Shown: positions 16,555 through 26,196 of the stretch, one piece after another | How positions within the stretch are numbered: position 1 is the stretch's first letter | How the letters are laid out: every line of letters starts with the position of its first letter | Assembly: GCA_021789695.1 (NCBI GenBank) | Contig: JAJYJH010000022.1 | Coordinates: 1-32,367 of the forward strand | Origin: a bacterium | GTDB lineage: Bacteria > Elusimicrobiota > Elusimicrobia > Elusimicrobiales > UBA9959 | DNA: 32,367 nt | Direction of reading: 5' to 3' | Made by a program: the position numbers and the translations under genes | Notes under the pieces: generated by a model | Told to the model about the DNA's origin: nothing | Database searches by the model: none | The model's input: the letters and a program-made list of their open reading frames with translations, nothing else

Positions 16555-17330
16555 TTCTTTGCCCTCTCCTTGTTCATGCGCGCCGCCATGGCCGTGCCAT
16601 GCAGCACCAGGTCAGGGACGATGTGGTCGAAGAGACCGGCGTCCCCGAACAGCTTGGAGAAACCGCCGGTGCCTATGACTAGCGCGTCCCCGCTGAAATA
16701 CCCCTTTTTTATCCTGGCGGCTATGCCCTCTATGGCCAGCAGGTTGGAATGGTAGAGGCCGGACTGGATGGAGTCCACCGTGGTCTTGCCCACGAGTTCA
16801 TGGGGCCTTACTATCTCGACGCGCGGCAGTTTGGCCGTGCGGGAGGCGAGCGCCTCCATCGAGATGCGCAGCCCCGGCATTATCAGTCCGCCGAGGTATT
16901 CTTTTTTCGCGGTGACCGCGCAGAACGTGGTGGCGGTGCCCAGGTCCACGATGACCAGATTCCTTTCCGGGAACATGGCGCCCGCCGCTATGGAATTGGC
17001 TATGCGGTCAGCCCCGACCTCCTGAGGGTTCTTGTACTTGATGTTGAGTCCCGTCCTGGCGCCGCCCTGCAGCAGGAACGGCTCGATGCCGAAGTACTTG
17101 GCGGACATCTGGTGCAGGGTGTAGAGGAGGTCCGGCACCACGGAACAGATTGCGACGTCGTCTATAGCTCGGCGGTCTATGTCGTTCTCGCGCAGGGCGT
17201 TTCTGAAGAAGGTGCCGAACTCGTCGGAGGTGGCGCTGCGGGAGGTGGCGCGGAACCTGGCTACGAGCTTCTCCTCCCTGAAGACACCGGCGAAGATCTG
17301 AGTGTTGCCCACGTCCAATGCTAGCAGCAT
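16551..17330 (-). CDS. coaX: type III pantothenate kinase
   Basis: The 259-residue protein has the ASKHA-fold motifs of CoaX: LALDVGNTQIFAGVF at the N-terminus (Asp6), GADRIANSIAA (substrate site) and VIVDLGTATTFCAVTAKKEY. It phosphorylates pantothenate to 4'-phosphopantothenate. CoaX enzymes typically need a monovalent cation and are not feedback-inhibited by CoA. It overlaps coaB upstream by 10 bases and panD downstream by 4. Confidence 0.96.
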   Translation of the reverse strand: MLLALDVGNTQIFAGVFREEKLVARFRATSRSATSDEFGTFFRNALRENDIDRRAIDDVAICSVVPDLLYTLHQMSAKYFGIEPFLLQGGARTGLNIKYKNPQEVGADRIANSIAAGAMFPERNLVIVDLGTATTFCAVTAKKEYLGGLIMPGLRISMEALASRTAKLPRVEIVRPHELVGKTTVDSIQSGLYHSNLLAIEGIAARIKKGYFSGDALVIGTGGFSKLFGDAGLFDHIVPDLVLHGTAMAARMNKERAKK

Positions 17331-18157
17331 ATTGCCTCCCTGGAACCCGTGCCCGCGCCGCCGCGTGAACGGGCTTTTAAAACACGTTCGGCCGCACCGT
17401 GGCCTCGCTCAAAATTCGCCCGCCGCGCTAGGCAAGCTGCGGGCTCAACGACGGTTTTGCGTTCCTGTCCCCGCGCCGCCACGTCCAAGGTCCCGATGAA
17501 TTCTGGTATCAAGTCAAAAAGTTTTTCGGCTAGTTCCTCCGGGCCCTCGCAGTCGAAGATACGGCGGCCGGAGCGGTAGATGTGGAAAGGATGGGTCTTC
17601 TTCATCTCGCGGGTGTCGTTGTGGACGACGAGGTCGGCGGAGGCGAGGGCGCGGACCTTCCTGAGCGCCTGCGCTTTGCCCGCGCCGGCGGTGAGCTTGA
17701 AAGCTATAAGGAGCGGCGCTGGGTGGCTGCCTGCCGCGGCGTAGGACTTTATGCGGTCTAATATCTTGAAGTTGCGGCGCAGGATCACGCGCAGCTCGCC
17801 CGCGGCGGAGGAGATCTTCGCGGAGCGCCCGGGGCGGTATTTCCTGGCGCCGGCCTCTATCAGGACCGGGGAATAGTCGCTGACCGCGGCAAGGTGGATG
17901 ACGGCGTCGAAACGCTCGGCCTTCAGCGCCGTCCTCAGCGCGGCGTCCAGGTCGGAGAAGGATTCGTAGTTCCTGACGCGGATGCCCCTGCCCGAAGGGC
18001 GCTCCGCCGCGGCGGAGCGCAGGCAGAGGACGGAGCAGGTGCGCGCGGCCAAAAGTTCAGCCAGGACGCGGCCGGTACGGCCGGTGCTTGTGTTGGTGAC
18101 GACGCGGGCGGCGTCTATATGCTCCCGCGTGCCGCCCGAGGTAATCAGCACCTTCAT
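17321..18157 (-). CDS. coaB: phosphopantothenate-cysteine ligase, stand-alone, with an extra tail
   Basis: Taken from the ATG at 18157, which overlaps the coaC stop (ATGA), the product is 278 residues. It has the CoaB motifs VLITSGGTREHID, VTNTSTGRTG, VIHLAAVSDY, LLIAFKLTAG and ADLVVHND. The enzyme joins phosphopantothenate and cysteine, using CTP in most bacteria. In many bacteria CoaB and CoaC are one fused protein, but here they are separate genes in the order coaC-coaB. The conserved domain ends near residue 220 (AEKLFDLIPEFIG). The last ~50 residues are Arg/Ala-rich and unlike the family; they are encoded by repeat copy A (17379-17460). Confidence 0.92.
   Translation of the reverse strand: MKVLITSGGTREHIDAARVVTNTSTGRTGRVLAELLAARTCSVLCLRSAAAERPSGRGIRVRNYESFSDLDAALRTALKAERFDAVIHLAAVSDYSPVLIEAGARKYRPGRSAKISSAAGELRVILRRNFKILDRIKSYAAAGSHPAPLLIAFKLTAGAGKAQALRKVRALASADLVVHNDTREMKKTHPFHIYRSGRRIFDCEGPEELAEKLFDLIPEFIGTLDVAARGQERKTVVEPAACLARRANFERGHGAAERVLKARSRGGAGTGSREAICC
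17379..17460 (-). repeat. short dispersed repeat, copy A, inside the 3' end of coaB
   Basis: Read on the minus strand, these 82 bases align without gaps to plus-strand 20316-20397, with about 61 identical positions by hand count. Shared blocks include GCAAAACCGTCGT, GCTTGC, GCGCGGC, GAGCGAGG, ACGGTG and GTTTT. The copy contains an imperfect stem (CCCGC/GCGGG). GGAACG (17466-17461 on minus) immediately precedes it. It encodes roughly residues 233-260 of CoaB, past the conserved domain. Confidence 0.7.
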
Positions 18158-18682
18158 AAGGCTTTCTCTATCTCCTTGCAGATGGCCTCCGGCTCCAGTA
18201 GGCGGCCTTCGCCTGTGTCGCCGCAGGCCTGGTAGCCCCTGGCGGGGCCCAGCAGCTTCACTCCCCAGCCCTGCAGCGTCTTCACCGAGCGTTTGGTCGC
18301 GGGGTGCGCCCACATACTGGCGTTCATCGCCGGGGCTATAAGATATGGCTTATTGAAGCCGCAGGCGAGGAAGATGGTGGAAATGTAGTCGTCGGCTATG
18401 CCGGCGGCGAACTTGTTGATGATGTTGGCGGTAGCCGGACAGACGATGGCCAGGTCCATCCACTTGGTAAGATTGATGTGCTCCAGCGCCGAGCGATCCT
18501 CGAAGGTGTCGGTATAAACGGCGCGACGGGTCAGGCCTTCCAGCGTGGACTTTCCTATGAACTTCAGGGCGTTCTGCGAGCAGACGGTCTTCACGTCGTG
18601 CCCTTCCTGCACCAGGCGGGAGACTACGTTGCACGCCTTGTAGCAGGCTATGGAGCCTGTCAACTGGAAGAGTATGTTGCTT

Positions 18683-18696
<14 letters not shown>
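18154..18696 (-). CDS. coaC: phosphopantothenoylcysteine decarboxylase, stand-alone
   Basis: The 180-residue flavoprotein has the HFCD-family motifs: ILFQLTGSIACYKA at the N-terminus, catalytic His73 in ALEHINLTKWMDL, the PAMNASMW motif (Asn125) and the lid ACGDTGEGRL with Cys158. It decarboxylates phosphopantothenoylcysteine to 4'-phosphopantetheine using FMN. It overlaps panC upstream by 14 bases and coaB downstream by 4, so translation of the three is coupled. Confidence 0.95.
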
Positions 18697-19440
<744 letters not shown>

Positions 19441-19444
<4 letters not shown>

Positions 19445-20271
19445 GGCCGCTCCTCCTCCGCCAGCGCGTAAGGCCTGGCGTCCGGCCTTCCGTGACCCGA
19501 AGGCTCGGGCGGGAAGGCTCCGCCTTTGACCTCTGAATCGAAGGCGTCCAGCGCCTCTTTCACCAGGCGCCGGCCGTCCAGATATTTTTTTACGAACGAA
19601 GGCGGCTGGCCGTAGAGGCCGAGCATATCCTGCATGACCAGCACCTGCCCGTCGGTGCTGGGCCCGGCACCGATGCCGATTACTGGTATGCTCAGCGAGC
19701 GGGTTACGCGCTCGGCCAGCTCCCCGGGCACGCACTCCAGCACCAGCGCGAAGCAGCCGAGCTTCTCTAGCTCCAGCGCCTGGGCCGCGAGTTTCTCCGC
19801 CGAGGCCTTGTCCCTGCCCTGGGTGCGGTAGCCGCCGAGCCGGTTGAGCGCCTGCGGCGTCAGTCCGAGGTGGCCCATCACCGGGATGTCGGAGGTTATA
19901 ACGTGAGAGATAATGTCCGCGTGACCGTCCAGGCCCTCTATCTTTACCGCCTGCGCGCCGGCGCGGGCGAGCTTTTCCACGGTTTCCATGGCGGAGGCCA
20001 GGCCCTTGCGCGTGGCGAAAAATGGTATGTCCGTCACCAGCAATTTGTCCTTCACGGCGCGGGCCACGGCGGCCGTGTGCAGGGCCATCAGGTCCGGGGT
20101 CGCGGCTATGGTGGACGGATGGCCGTGCATGACCATGGCCAGGCTGTCGCCTACGAGCACGCAGTCGGCGGCCGACTCGGCGGCTACGGAGGCTAGCGTA
20201 TAGTCGTAGGCCGTGATCATGGAGATCCTGGGCCCGGGCTTCCTGTAATTGTAGAAGTCGGTTATTTTCAT
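19441..20271 (-). CDS. panB: 3-methyl-2-oxobutanoate hydroxymethyltransferase
   Basis: From the ATG at 20271 the product is 276 residues, the normal length. It has MITAYDYTLASVAAES, LVGDSLAMVMHG (metal ligand Asp42), DIPFF (Asp81), KIEG (Glu112), VMGHLGLTPQ, LECVPGELA (catalytic Glu) and GIGAGPSTDGQVLVMQDMLG. It transfers a hydroxymethyl group from methylene-tetrahydrofolate to ketoisovalerate, the first committed step to pantothenate. Both ends overlap the neighbouring genes by 4 bases (ATGA). Confidence 0.97.
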
Positions 20272-21107
20272 GATATGTCCTTTGCGACCCCAGGAGCGGG
20301 CGCGGGAACGGATAAGCAAAACCGTCGTCTAACCTGCCGCTTGCGTCGCGCGGCAGGGGAGTACCGAGCGAGGGAACGGTGTTCCAGAGCGCGTTTTGCG
20401 TTCCGGTCATGTGAGCGCTTCTGGAATGGCGTATAAGCTTTGGCAAAAGCAGAGTAAATTTTTGCGTAGGGGCCGTCGCCCAGAGCTGAAATATCCGAGT
20501 TGACGGTAGCCTCGTCGCCGCGGGCAATTGGGCCGGTGAGGGCGGAATCGGGGGAAGAGGCAAAGTTATCCAGGGAAGCCTGGAAGTAACGCACGGCTTC
20601 CTCGCGCGTTACGCCGAACTGCGCCAGGCCGGAGAGCGCCTTTTGCCACAGCATCACCGGCATGTTCGCCCCCAGCGCGCAGAGGGCGTGGTAAAGTTGT
20701 TTTTGCTCCCTGCTCACGCGCAGTATGGGGTTGGAGAATTCCGGGACCAGCTTTTTCAGGGATACGCCGGGTTCCAGAACGAAGGGGATAGCCTGATACT
20801 CCGCGAGCGTCAGCTCGCGGGGCGAGAGCGGCCTGAACGGGTGCATGGCGTAGGCGCCTTTCAAGGAGAGGCTGCCGGAGAAATGTATGAGCCTCTTTGC
20901 CCGCAGGAAAGGGTTGGCGGCTATGAACGGCTGTATAGCCGCGTCGCTCAGCAGGAGGAAAACAGCGGGACAGGACGCGAAGACCTCCCCGGGGCTGAGC
21001 CCGGAGCGCCTGTCCCATACCTTATAAGGGATCTTGAGGAGCCGGAAATAGGCCTGTAGATGCGCCGAAGCGCGGCCGGCGCCGGCTATGCCGTAGGGTC
21101 TTCTCAT
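20268..21107 (-). CDS. panG: Rossmann/DUF2520 protein, probable PanG-type ketopantoate reductase
   Basis: The 279-residue protein starts with a dinucleotide-binding motif (YGIAGAGRASAHLQAY) and has the DUF2520 layout, with LIHFSGSLSLKGAYAMHPFR and a helical C-terminal half (LGANMPVMLWQKALSGL). No panE or ilvC is present in the window. As first gene of the operon, directly coupled to panB, it most likely supplies the missing reduction of ketopantoate to pantoate, the role I recall for PanG. That is inference from family and context. Residues after ~233 form an Arg-rich tail (ALEHRSLARYSPAARRKRQV) encoded by repeat copy B (20316-20397). An extended -10 promoter lies upstream. Confidence 0.75.
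   Translation of the reverse strand: MRRPYGIAGAGRASAHLQAYFRLLKIPYKVWDRRSGLSPGEVFASCPAVFLLLSDAAIQPFIAANPFLRAKRLIHFSGSLSLKGAYAMHPFRPLSPRELTLAEYQAIPFVLEPGVSLKKLVPEFSNPILRVSREQKQLYHALCALGANMPVMLWQKALSGLAQFGVTREEAVRYFQASLDNFASSPDSALTGPIARGDEATVNSDISALGDGPYAKIYSAFAKAYTPFQKRSHDRNAKRALEHRSLARYSPAARRKRQVRRRFCLSVPAPAPGVAKDIS
20316..20397 (+). repeat. short dispersed repeat, copy B, inside the 3' end of the panG-like gene
   Basis: This is the inverted partner of minus-strand 17460-17379. It contains a perfect 8-bp stem (CCTGCCGC 20333-20340 with GCGGCAGG 20350-20357). The flanks suggest terminal inverted repeats: GGAACG (20305-20310), then GATAAG, then CAAAAC on the left, and GTTTTGCGTTCC (20393-20404) on the right. 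The panG-like gene reads it in antisense, giving an Arg-rich tail. Confidence 0.7.
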
Positions 21108-21149
21108 AACTTGGGTACCTGTCCTTCAGGGATCAAGTCCGCTTCCGTC

Positions 21150-21158
21150 ATTATAGCA
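21150..21158 (-). promoter_or_regulatory. extended -10 promoter for the pantothenate/CoA operon
   Basis: On the minus strand this reads TGCTATAAT, a perfect extended -10 element, 42 bases upstream of the panG-like ATG. No -35 box is visible at the usual distance. Confidence 0.65.
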
Positions 21159-21206
21159 AAACAGGCTTCAGCCGCACGTCAGCCCATGTGGGGGGTATGG
21201 ATTTTG

Positions 21207-21212
21207 TAAAAT
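21207..21212 (+). promoter_or_regulatory. -10 box candidate for the LTA-synthase-like gene
   Basis: TAAAAT (5 of 6) lies 7 bases before the ATG at 21220, so the transcript would be nearly leaderless. The gene also lacks a clear Shine-Dalgarno. Confidence 0.35.
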
Positions 21213-21219
21213 AGTAGAC

Positions 21220-23139
21220 ATGACAAAGGACCGCCGCGGGCTTTTCCTCAACTTCCTGTTTCTCTTCCTCGGCTTCTCGCTGCTGACGCGGTTGACGCTG
21301 CTTGTGCTGGCCTGGCCGCACATGGACCCGGGCTTCTGGAATCACGCCTGGACCATAGTCAAGATGCTGCTGGCCGGCGTGTTCTACGACTGTGTCGCCT
21401 TCTCCTACGGCGCCGCCGCCCTGGCGTTTTACCTCTTGCTGCTGCCGGAGAGGATATACTCTCACAGCTGGCACAGGCCGGTGATGTACGCACTGTTCTT
21501 CGCCACGTCCGTGCTGCTGGCCTTCAATCTGGTGGCGGAATACTACTTTTACCTCGAGTTCGGCGTCCGGTACAACTTCATCGCCGTGGACTACTTGGTC
21601 TATACCAAGGAGGTGGTGGGCAACATCACCGAGTCCTACAATCTGCCGGTGGTGCTGCCGTCCGTGGTAGTGGCCGGCGCGGCCGCGCTGTGGCTTTTCG
21701 GCAAGCGGCTGTCGCTGTGCTTCGCCGAGAAGCTCTCCTTCGCCCGCAGGCTGGCCTGGGGCCTTCCCGTCCTGCTGCTGCCGTTGCTGTTCTACTTCAC
21801 CGTGGACAGCCGCCTTGCGCAGGTTTCGGATAACAACTACTGCAATGAAGTGGCGATGAACGGCTTCTACTCGCTCTGGTCCGCCTTCTTCGCTAACGAG
21901 CTGTCCTATAACAGGTTCTATAAAACCATAGACGACGCGCAGGTCTTCAGGATCCTGCGCGCGGACCTGGCCCAGCCCGGCGTGAAGTTCCTCGATGACG
22001 GAATGGACATCACGCGCACGGTCGCGGCTCGCCGCCCGCTGCGCAAACTCAACGTCGTCCTGGTGGTCGGCGAGAGCCTCAGTGCCGAGTACCTGGACGC
22101 CTTCGGCGCCTCGCACGGCAAGGGGGACCTGCCGACGCTCAACGCGCTGCGCGACAAGTCTCTTTTCTTCAACCGTTTTTACGCCAGCGGCACGCGCACC
22201 GTGCGCGGCCTGGAGGCTATCACTCTCTCCATACCGCCGCTGCCGGGCGAGTCCATCATCAAGCGCCCTGACAACGGGGATTTCTACTCCTGGGGCTCGG
22301 TGATGCGCGGGCTGGGCTACGAAACGCGCTTCATCTACGGAGGGTTCGGCTATTTCGATAACATGAACGAGTTCTTCTCGGCCAACGGCTACGATATCGT
22401 GGACCGCTCCGACTTCTCCAGCAACGAGGTCACCTTCGCCAACATCTGGGGCGTCTGCGACGAGGACCTGTTCATGAAGACCGTGCAGGTGGCCGATAAG
22501 GACTACAAGTCCGGCAAGCCGTTCTTCTACACGATAATGACCACGTCCAACCACCGGCCGTTCACCTACCCGGAGGGGAAGATAGATATTTCGCCTAAAG
22601 GCAAGACCCGCACCGGCGCGCTGAAGTACGCCGACTACTCCATAAGCCGCCTGCTGGCTGAGGCGCGCAAACGGCCCTGGTTCAAGGATACGGTCTTCAT
22701 CTTCACGGCGGACCATTGCGCCAACTCAGCCGGCCGCACCGATCTGCCGATCTACCACTACCACATTCCGCTCATCATCTACTCGCCGGGCAACGTCAAG
22801 CCGCGTTTGGTCAACACGCTGACCGCGCAGATGGACATGGGGCCTACGGTGCTTGGCCTGCTGGGCGTGCCATACACCAGCCGTTTCTTCGGCCGCGACA
22901 TCCTGGACGGCAAGCCGGCCGGCCGGGCCATGCTCTCCACCTACGAGAAGCTGGGCTTCCTGACCGACGACAAGCTGGCCGTGCTCTCCCCTCAGAAGTA
23001 CCTGGCCACCTACGAATGGAGCGACGACGGCTTCAAGAGGGCCCCCGATTCCGGCGACACGGCGTTCGGAGACGAAGCCGTCTCTTTCTATCAGGGCGCC
23101 AACTACATCTACAAGCACCGTTTGGACAGGATGAAATGA
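21220..23139 (+). CDS. LTA-synthase/OpgB-like membrane phosphotransferase (sulfatase fold)
   Basis: The 639-residue protein has five likely N-terminal membrane helices (within residues 8-190) and a large extracytoplasmic sulfatase-fold domain. Visible motifs are LNVVLVVGESLSAEYLDAFG (metal site), GTRTVRGLEAITLSIPP (nucleophile Thr near residue 327), TTSNHRPFTYP and FIFTADHCANS (metal ligands). Enzymes of this group move phosphoglycerol or phosphoethanolamine from lipids to glycans or lipids outside the membrane (LtaS, OpgB, BcsG). Substrate cannot be read from sequence. The stop overlaps the start of the TPR/beta-barrel gene (ATGA, 23136-23139), which points to a joint role at the cell surface. 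Confidence 0.9.
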   Translation: MTKDRRGLFLNFLFLFLGFSLLTRLTLLVLAWPHMDPGFWNHAWTIVKMLLAGVFYDCVAFSYGAAALAFYLLLLPERIYSHSWHRPVMYALFFATSVLLAFNLVAEYYFYLEFGVRYNFIAVDYLVYTKEVVGNITESYNLPVVLPSVVVAGAAALWLFGKRLSLCFAEKLSFARRLAWGLPVLLLPLLFYFTVDSRLAQVSDNNYCNEVAMNGFYSLWSAFFANELSYNRFYKTIDDAQVFRILRADLAQPGVKFLDDGMDITRTVAARRPLRKLNVVLVVGESLSAEYLDAFGASHGKGDLPTLNALRDKSLFFNRFYASGTRTVRGLEAITLSIPPLPGESIIKRPDNGDFYSWGSVMRGLGYETRFIYGGFGYFDNMNEFFSANGYDIVDRSDFSSNEVTFANIWGVCDEDLFMKTVQVADKDYKSGKPFFYTIMTTSNHRPFTYPEGKIDISPKGKTRTGALKYADYSISRLLAEARKRPWFKDTVFIFTADHCANSAGRTDLPIYHYHIPLIIYSPGNVKPRLVNTLTAQMDMGPTVLGLLGVPYTSRFFGRDILDGKPAGRAMLSTYEKLGFLTDDKLAVLSPQKYLATYEWSDDGFKRAPDSGDTAFGDEAVSFYQGANYIYKHRLDRMK

Positions 23140-24770
23140 GACGGCGGCCGTTAAGCGGTCTAGGGGCCTTGACGGCCGGACTCCTCCTCTACCTGTTCTT
23201 TGCGGGCGCGCCCGCCGAGGCCGAGCCCGGGGTCTCGTCAGGCGCGGCGCAGGACTCCTCCGTGCCCGGCGCGCCGGCCTCGTACGATTACGGCATGGAG
23301 TTGCGCCGGAGGGGGGACAATGCCGGCGCCAAAGCGGTATTCCTGAAGTTGCTGGAGAAGGACCCGTCCAGCACGGGGGCCCTGGAGGGACTTTCTCTGT
23401 CCTGCCTGTCGCTGGGGCAGTACAGGGAAGCCCGTGGGTATCTAAAGCGCTGGAACTCGCTTTCACCGCGCAGCAAGTACGCGCTTAGTCTTCTTCTCGA
23501 AGCGCAGGACCGGCTCAGGGACGAGGAGGGGGCGCTCAATACCTACCGCGAGCTGGCTGCCTGCGCTTCCGTAGACTGCTCGGTCAAGGAGGGGCTGGAT
23601 TCCTACATGGAAAAGCTGCGCGGAGGGATCTTCCCCTACGGCAAGTCCTACAGGACGCGTTCCATGGAGGACCTGGATACGTCCAGCCCGCAGCGCATCC
23701 TTTACGAGGGGAGTTCCGCCGGCGCGTCTTTTCGGGAGCCGCTCAAGCCTGGCCTGGACCTTATCGGGGGGGCTGAGCTGGCGGAAGAAGCCCAGCGCAA
23801 CGAAACCGACCCCGGTCATGAGTTCTCCTACTACGATATCCTGGACCAGACCTATTCCGCCGGGTTGTCCGGTCGCCCGGACAGGGACTTCAATTGGGAG
23901 GCGGAGTACGGCCAGTCCGAGCTTTACGACCTTAAGGGCTCGGCGGTCGGCCACAGGCTGTTCAGCAACGTCCGCCTCTCCGGCCAGTTCTACTCCGGAG
24001 ATTCCAGGTTGAACCTTTCCCTGACCCGCTCTCCCAGGTACCTGCGCGGCTACGATTCTTCGGGGGCTTATTTCAGGCTGTTGGGGGAGAATTCGGCTAA
24101 GGCGGAGGGCGAGTTCAGCCGCTGGGACTGGGACTGGCTGGCCAGGGCCGGGCTAGTCAACACTTCGGACGGCAGCAACAGGCCATCGTGGGCGGTGAGC
24201 GGCGCGAGGGAGCTGGATAGCGACGTGCTGCAGGCCGGCTACTATCACGGCCAGCAGCAGTTCTACAACGGCTCCGCCGACAGGAAGCTGAGATACGTCG
24301 ATACTGACGACCTCGTCCTGAGCTTCAGGCGCTACGTTAATGAGAGGTACCGGGCCGCGGTTTCATACGGCTATACCTCCTATTCCGATTCCAACGCGCA
24401 GGGTCACCTGGAGGGGGAGCTGACCGGCTGGCTGCCGTGGCAGAGGAACCTCTATGGAACCTACAGGTATTCCAGGCAGGATTTCCGGGACGCCTACGGC
24501 GGCTACTATTCGTTAGATACGCGCGCCCACTGGCTGGGCGTTTACTGGCGCGCCTGCGGCGGCCGGGACTGGTCGGCCTCGGCGGGTTACGAGCGCGGCT
24601 TCGTCTACGACCGCGTCCGGCACAGCTACGAGGGCAACAACTATCTCGCCGGCCTGGACTGGTACTCCGGCTCGCGCGCCTCCGTCCGCCTCAGCGCGGG
24701 AGAGAGCGATACTACCGTCGGCGACAAGTCCTACTCCGTCGGGCTGAAGGCCAGGTACAGTTTCCGTTGA
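23136..24770 (+). CDS. exported TPR plus outer-membrane beta-barrel protein
   Basis: From the ATG at 23136, coupled to the previous gene, the product is 544 residues. Order: signal peptide (LSGLGALTAGLLLYLFFAGA, cleaved near residue 30), TPR-like repeats at about 50-160 (YDYGMELRRRGDNAGAKAVF, ALEGLSLSCLSLGQYREARG), then from ~235 a long series of alternating aromatic beta strands ending in YSVGLKARYSFR. This TPR-then-barrel plan is that of polysaccharide exporters such as BcsC, PgaA and PelB, and of YaiO. The frame is open upstream into the LTA-synthase gene, but that part is out-of-frame shadow. The convergent glycosyltransferase gene ends 19 bases downstream. Confidence 0.8.
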   Translation: MRRRPLSGLGALTAGLLLYLFFAGAPAEAEPGVSSGAAQDSSVPGAPASYDYGMELRRRGDNAGAKAVFLKLLEKDPSSTGALEGLSLSCLSLGQYREARGYLKRWNSLSPRSKYALSLLLEAQDRLRDEEGALNTYRELAACASVDCSVKEGLDSYMEKLRGGIFPYGKSYRTRSMEDLDTSSPQRILYEGSSAGASFREPLKPGLDLIGGAELAEEAQRNETDPGHEFSYYDILDQTYSAGLSGRPDRDFNWEAEYGQSELYDLKGSAVGHRLFSNVRLSGQFYSGDSRLNLSLTRSPRYLRGYDSSGAYFRLLGENSAKAEGEFSRWDWDWLARAGLVNTSDGSNRPSWAVSGARELDSDVLQAGYYHGQQQFYNGSADRKLRYVDTDDLVLSFRRYVNERYRAAVSYGYTSYSDSNAQGHLEGELTGWLPWQRNLYGTYRYSRQDFRDAYGGYYSLDTRAHWLGVYWRACGGRDWSASAGYERGFVYDRVRHSYEGNNYLAGLDWYSGSRASVRLSAGESDTTVGDKSYSVGLKARYSFR

Positions 24771-24789
24771 GGCTTCCCCGCATCCCCGG

Positions 24790-26196
24790 TTATTTGGAAG
24801 GCCCCATCGTGCGCCTGTCCTGCTGGCCCCAGTCGCGCTTGCGGAAGGTGAGCGTGGCCTTGAGGCGTTCCAGCAGCATCAGTTGCCTGTAGCCGAAGAA
24901 TTCCAGCGCGCCGAGGAGGCAGAGCCTCAGGATGTCGGAGTTCCGCTTGTAGCGCCTGAAATTATAGATATCAAGGAAGACGGCCCCGATGTTTATCGAG
25001 ATGCCCCACAGGACGGCCATCAGCAGCAGGACGAAGGACCTGGCGCTCAGCATGCCGAGGAAGTAGAGGGCTGGTATCGCCAGGTAGCCGAAGAGCTCTA
25101 TCAGCGGGCCGAAGAGCTCTACGAACACGAAATAAGAGACGCCGGCCAGGCTGGTCTCTCCGTATTTAGGGTTGAGGACCATGGCGCGGTTGAAAAGCAG
25201 CGCGTCTATCATGCCGCGGTGCCAGCGGTTGCGCTGGCGCAGCAGCATCCTCAGCGTGAAGGGCGCCTGAGTCCAGCAGACCGGGTCCGGCACGAAGAGG
25301 ATCCTGTAGGGGATCCCTTTCTCGTGGCAGTGGCGGTGCAGCCGCATAACCAGATCCATGTCCTCGCCGACCGTCCTGCGGTAGCCGCCCACGGCTATCA
25401 CCACGTCCTTGCGGAACACGCCGAAGGCGCCGGAGATTATCAGCAGGCTGTTCAACGCGTTCCAGCCGGTCCTGCCGGAGAGAAAGGAGCGGGTGTATTC
25501 CAGCACCTGCATGGCCTCCAGCGTAGTCGAGGGCAAGGCTATCTCGGTAACAGCCCCGCCCTCCACCCTGCAGCCGTTCAGAATGCGGATTATCCCGCCG
25601 GTGGCTATCAGCGAATCGTCCTCGAGGAACAGCTTGGAGGACTTCAGCAACGCGTCGGGCTCCAGCAGGGAATCCGCGTCTATGGAACAGAAGATCGGGT
25701 AGGAGGAAACGTTGACGCCGGCGTTGATGGCGTCGGCCTTGCCGCCGTTGAGCTTGTCCACCACTATCAGGTCCGGATATTCGGTGGAGCGGTAGACGGC
25801 CTGGATCTCCTCGTGCTGGACCTGGAGCCTCACCGGCTTGATGGAAGACTTCAGACCGAACTCCTCCCTGAGCACGGCCAGCGTGCCGTCTTCGGAACCG
25901 TCGTTGACGACTATAACCTCGAACTCGGGGTAATGCAGGTTCAGCAGGGCCCTGACGCTCTGCGCGATGACGGCGGCCTCGTTGTGCGCCGGCACGATCA
26001 CCGAGACCGGCTTGTAATAGAACTCGCCGGCCAGCTGGCGGCGCGCCGTCCTGGAAGTGCTCAGGTAGGCGTGCTTCACTATGTCTCGCAGGGCCAGGAC
26101 TATCAGCATCGTATAGACGCTGTTTACCGCCAGGAAATAGAGGAGGACGGCGTACTGGGATAACTGCACCGCGAAACGCAGCAGGGGGCCGCTCAT
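24790..26196 (-). CDS. processive-type family 2 glycosyltransferase
   Basis: The 468-residue membrane enzyme has an N-terminal helix pair (about 12-40), a GT-A domain and a C-terminal cluster of three or four membrane helices (~345-440). Catalytic motifs are complete: Asp99 in VVNDGSEDG, Asp173 and Asp175 in CSIDADSLLE, Glu278-Asp279 in TVGEDMD, and Gln321-Arg-Asn-Arg-Trp325. D,D,D,QxxRW is the signature of cellulose, hyaluronan and poly-GlcNAc synthases. It should make a polymer from a UDP- or GDP-sugar and thread it through the inner membrane. There is no PilZ domain, so direct c-di-GMP control as in BcsA is not expected. Its start overlaps the HEAT gene stop (26193-26196, ATGA). Confidence 0.9.
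   Translation of the reverse strand: MSGPLLRFAVQLSQYAVLLYFLAVNSVYTMLIVLALRDIVKHAYLSTSRTARRQLAGEFYYKPVSVIVPAHNEAAVIAQSVRALLNLHYPEFEVIVVNDGSEDGTLAVLREEFGLKSSIKPVRLQVQHEEIQAVYRSTEYPDLIVVDKLNGGKADAINAGVNVSSYPIFCSIDADSLLEPDALLKSSKLFLEDDSLIATGGIIRILNGCRVEGGAVTEIALPSTTLEAMQVLEYTRSFLSGRTGWNALNSLLIISGAFGVFRKDVVIAVGGYRRTVGEDMDLVMRLHRHCHEKGIPYRILFVPDPVCWTQAPFTLRMLLRQRNRWHRGMIDALLFNRAMVLNPKYGETSLAGVSYFVFVELFGPLIELFGYLAIPALYFLGMLSARSFVLLLMAVLWGISINIGAVFLDIYNFRRYKRNSDILRLCLLGALEFFGYRQLMLLERLKATLTFRKRDWGQQDRRTMGPSK

Noticed and set aside
20298-20406. integron attC site at repeat copy B
   Set aside because: A stem-loop with CTAAC is present, but the paired core (RYYYAAC with GTTRRRY at the two ends) and any integrase gene are absent.
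19445-20563. 373-codon upstream extension of the panC frame
   Set aside because: It is an out-of-phase shadow of panB. PanC homology and the ATGA overlap fix the start at 19444.
22716-23135. 140-codon upstream extension of the TPR/barrel gene
   Set aside because: It overlaps the catalytic end of the LTA-synthase-like gene in another frame, and the ATG at 23136 starts a proper signal peptide.
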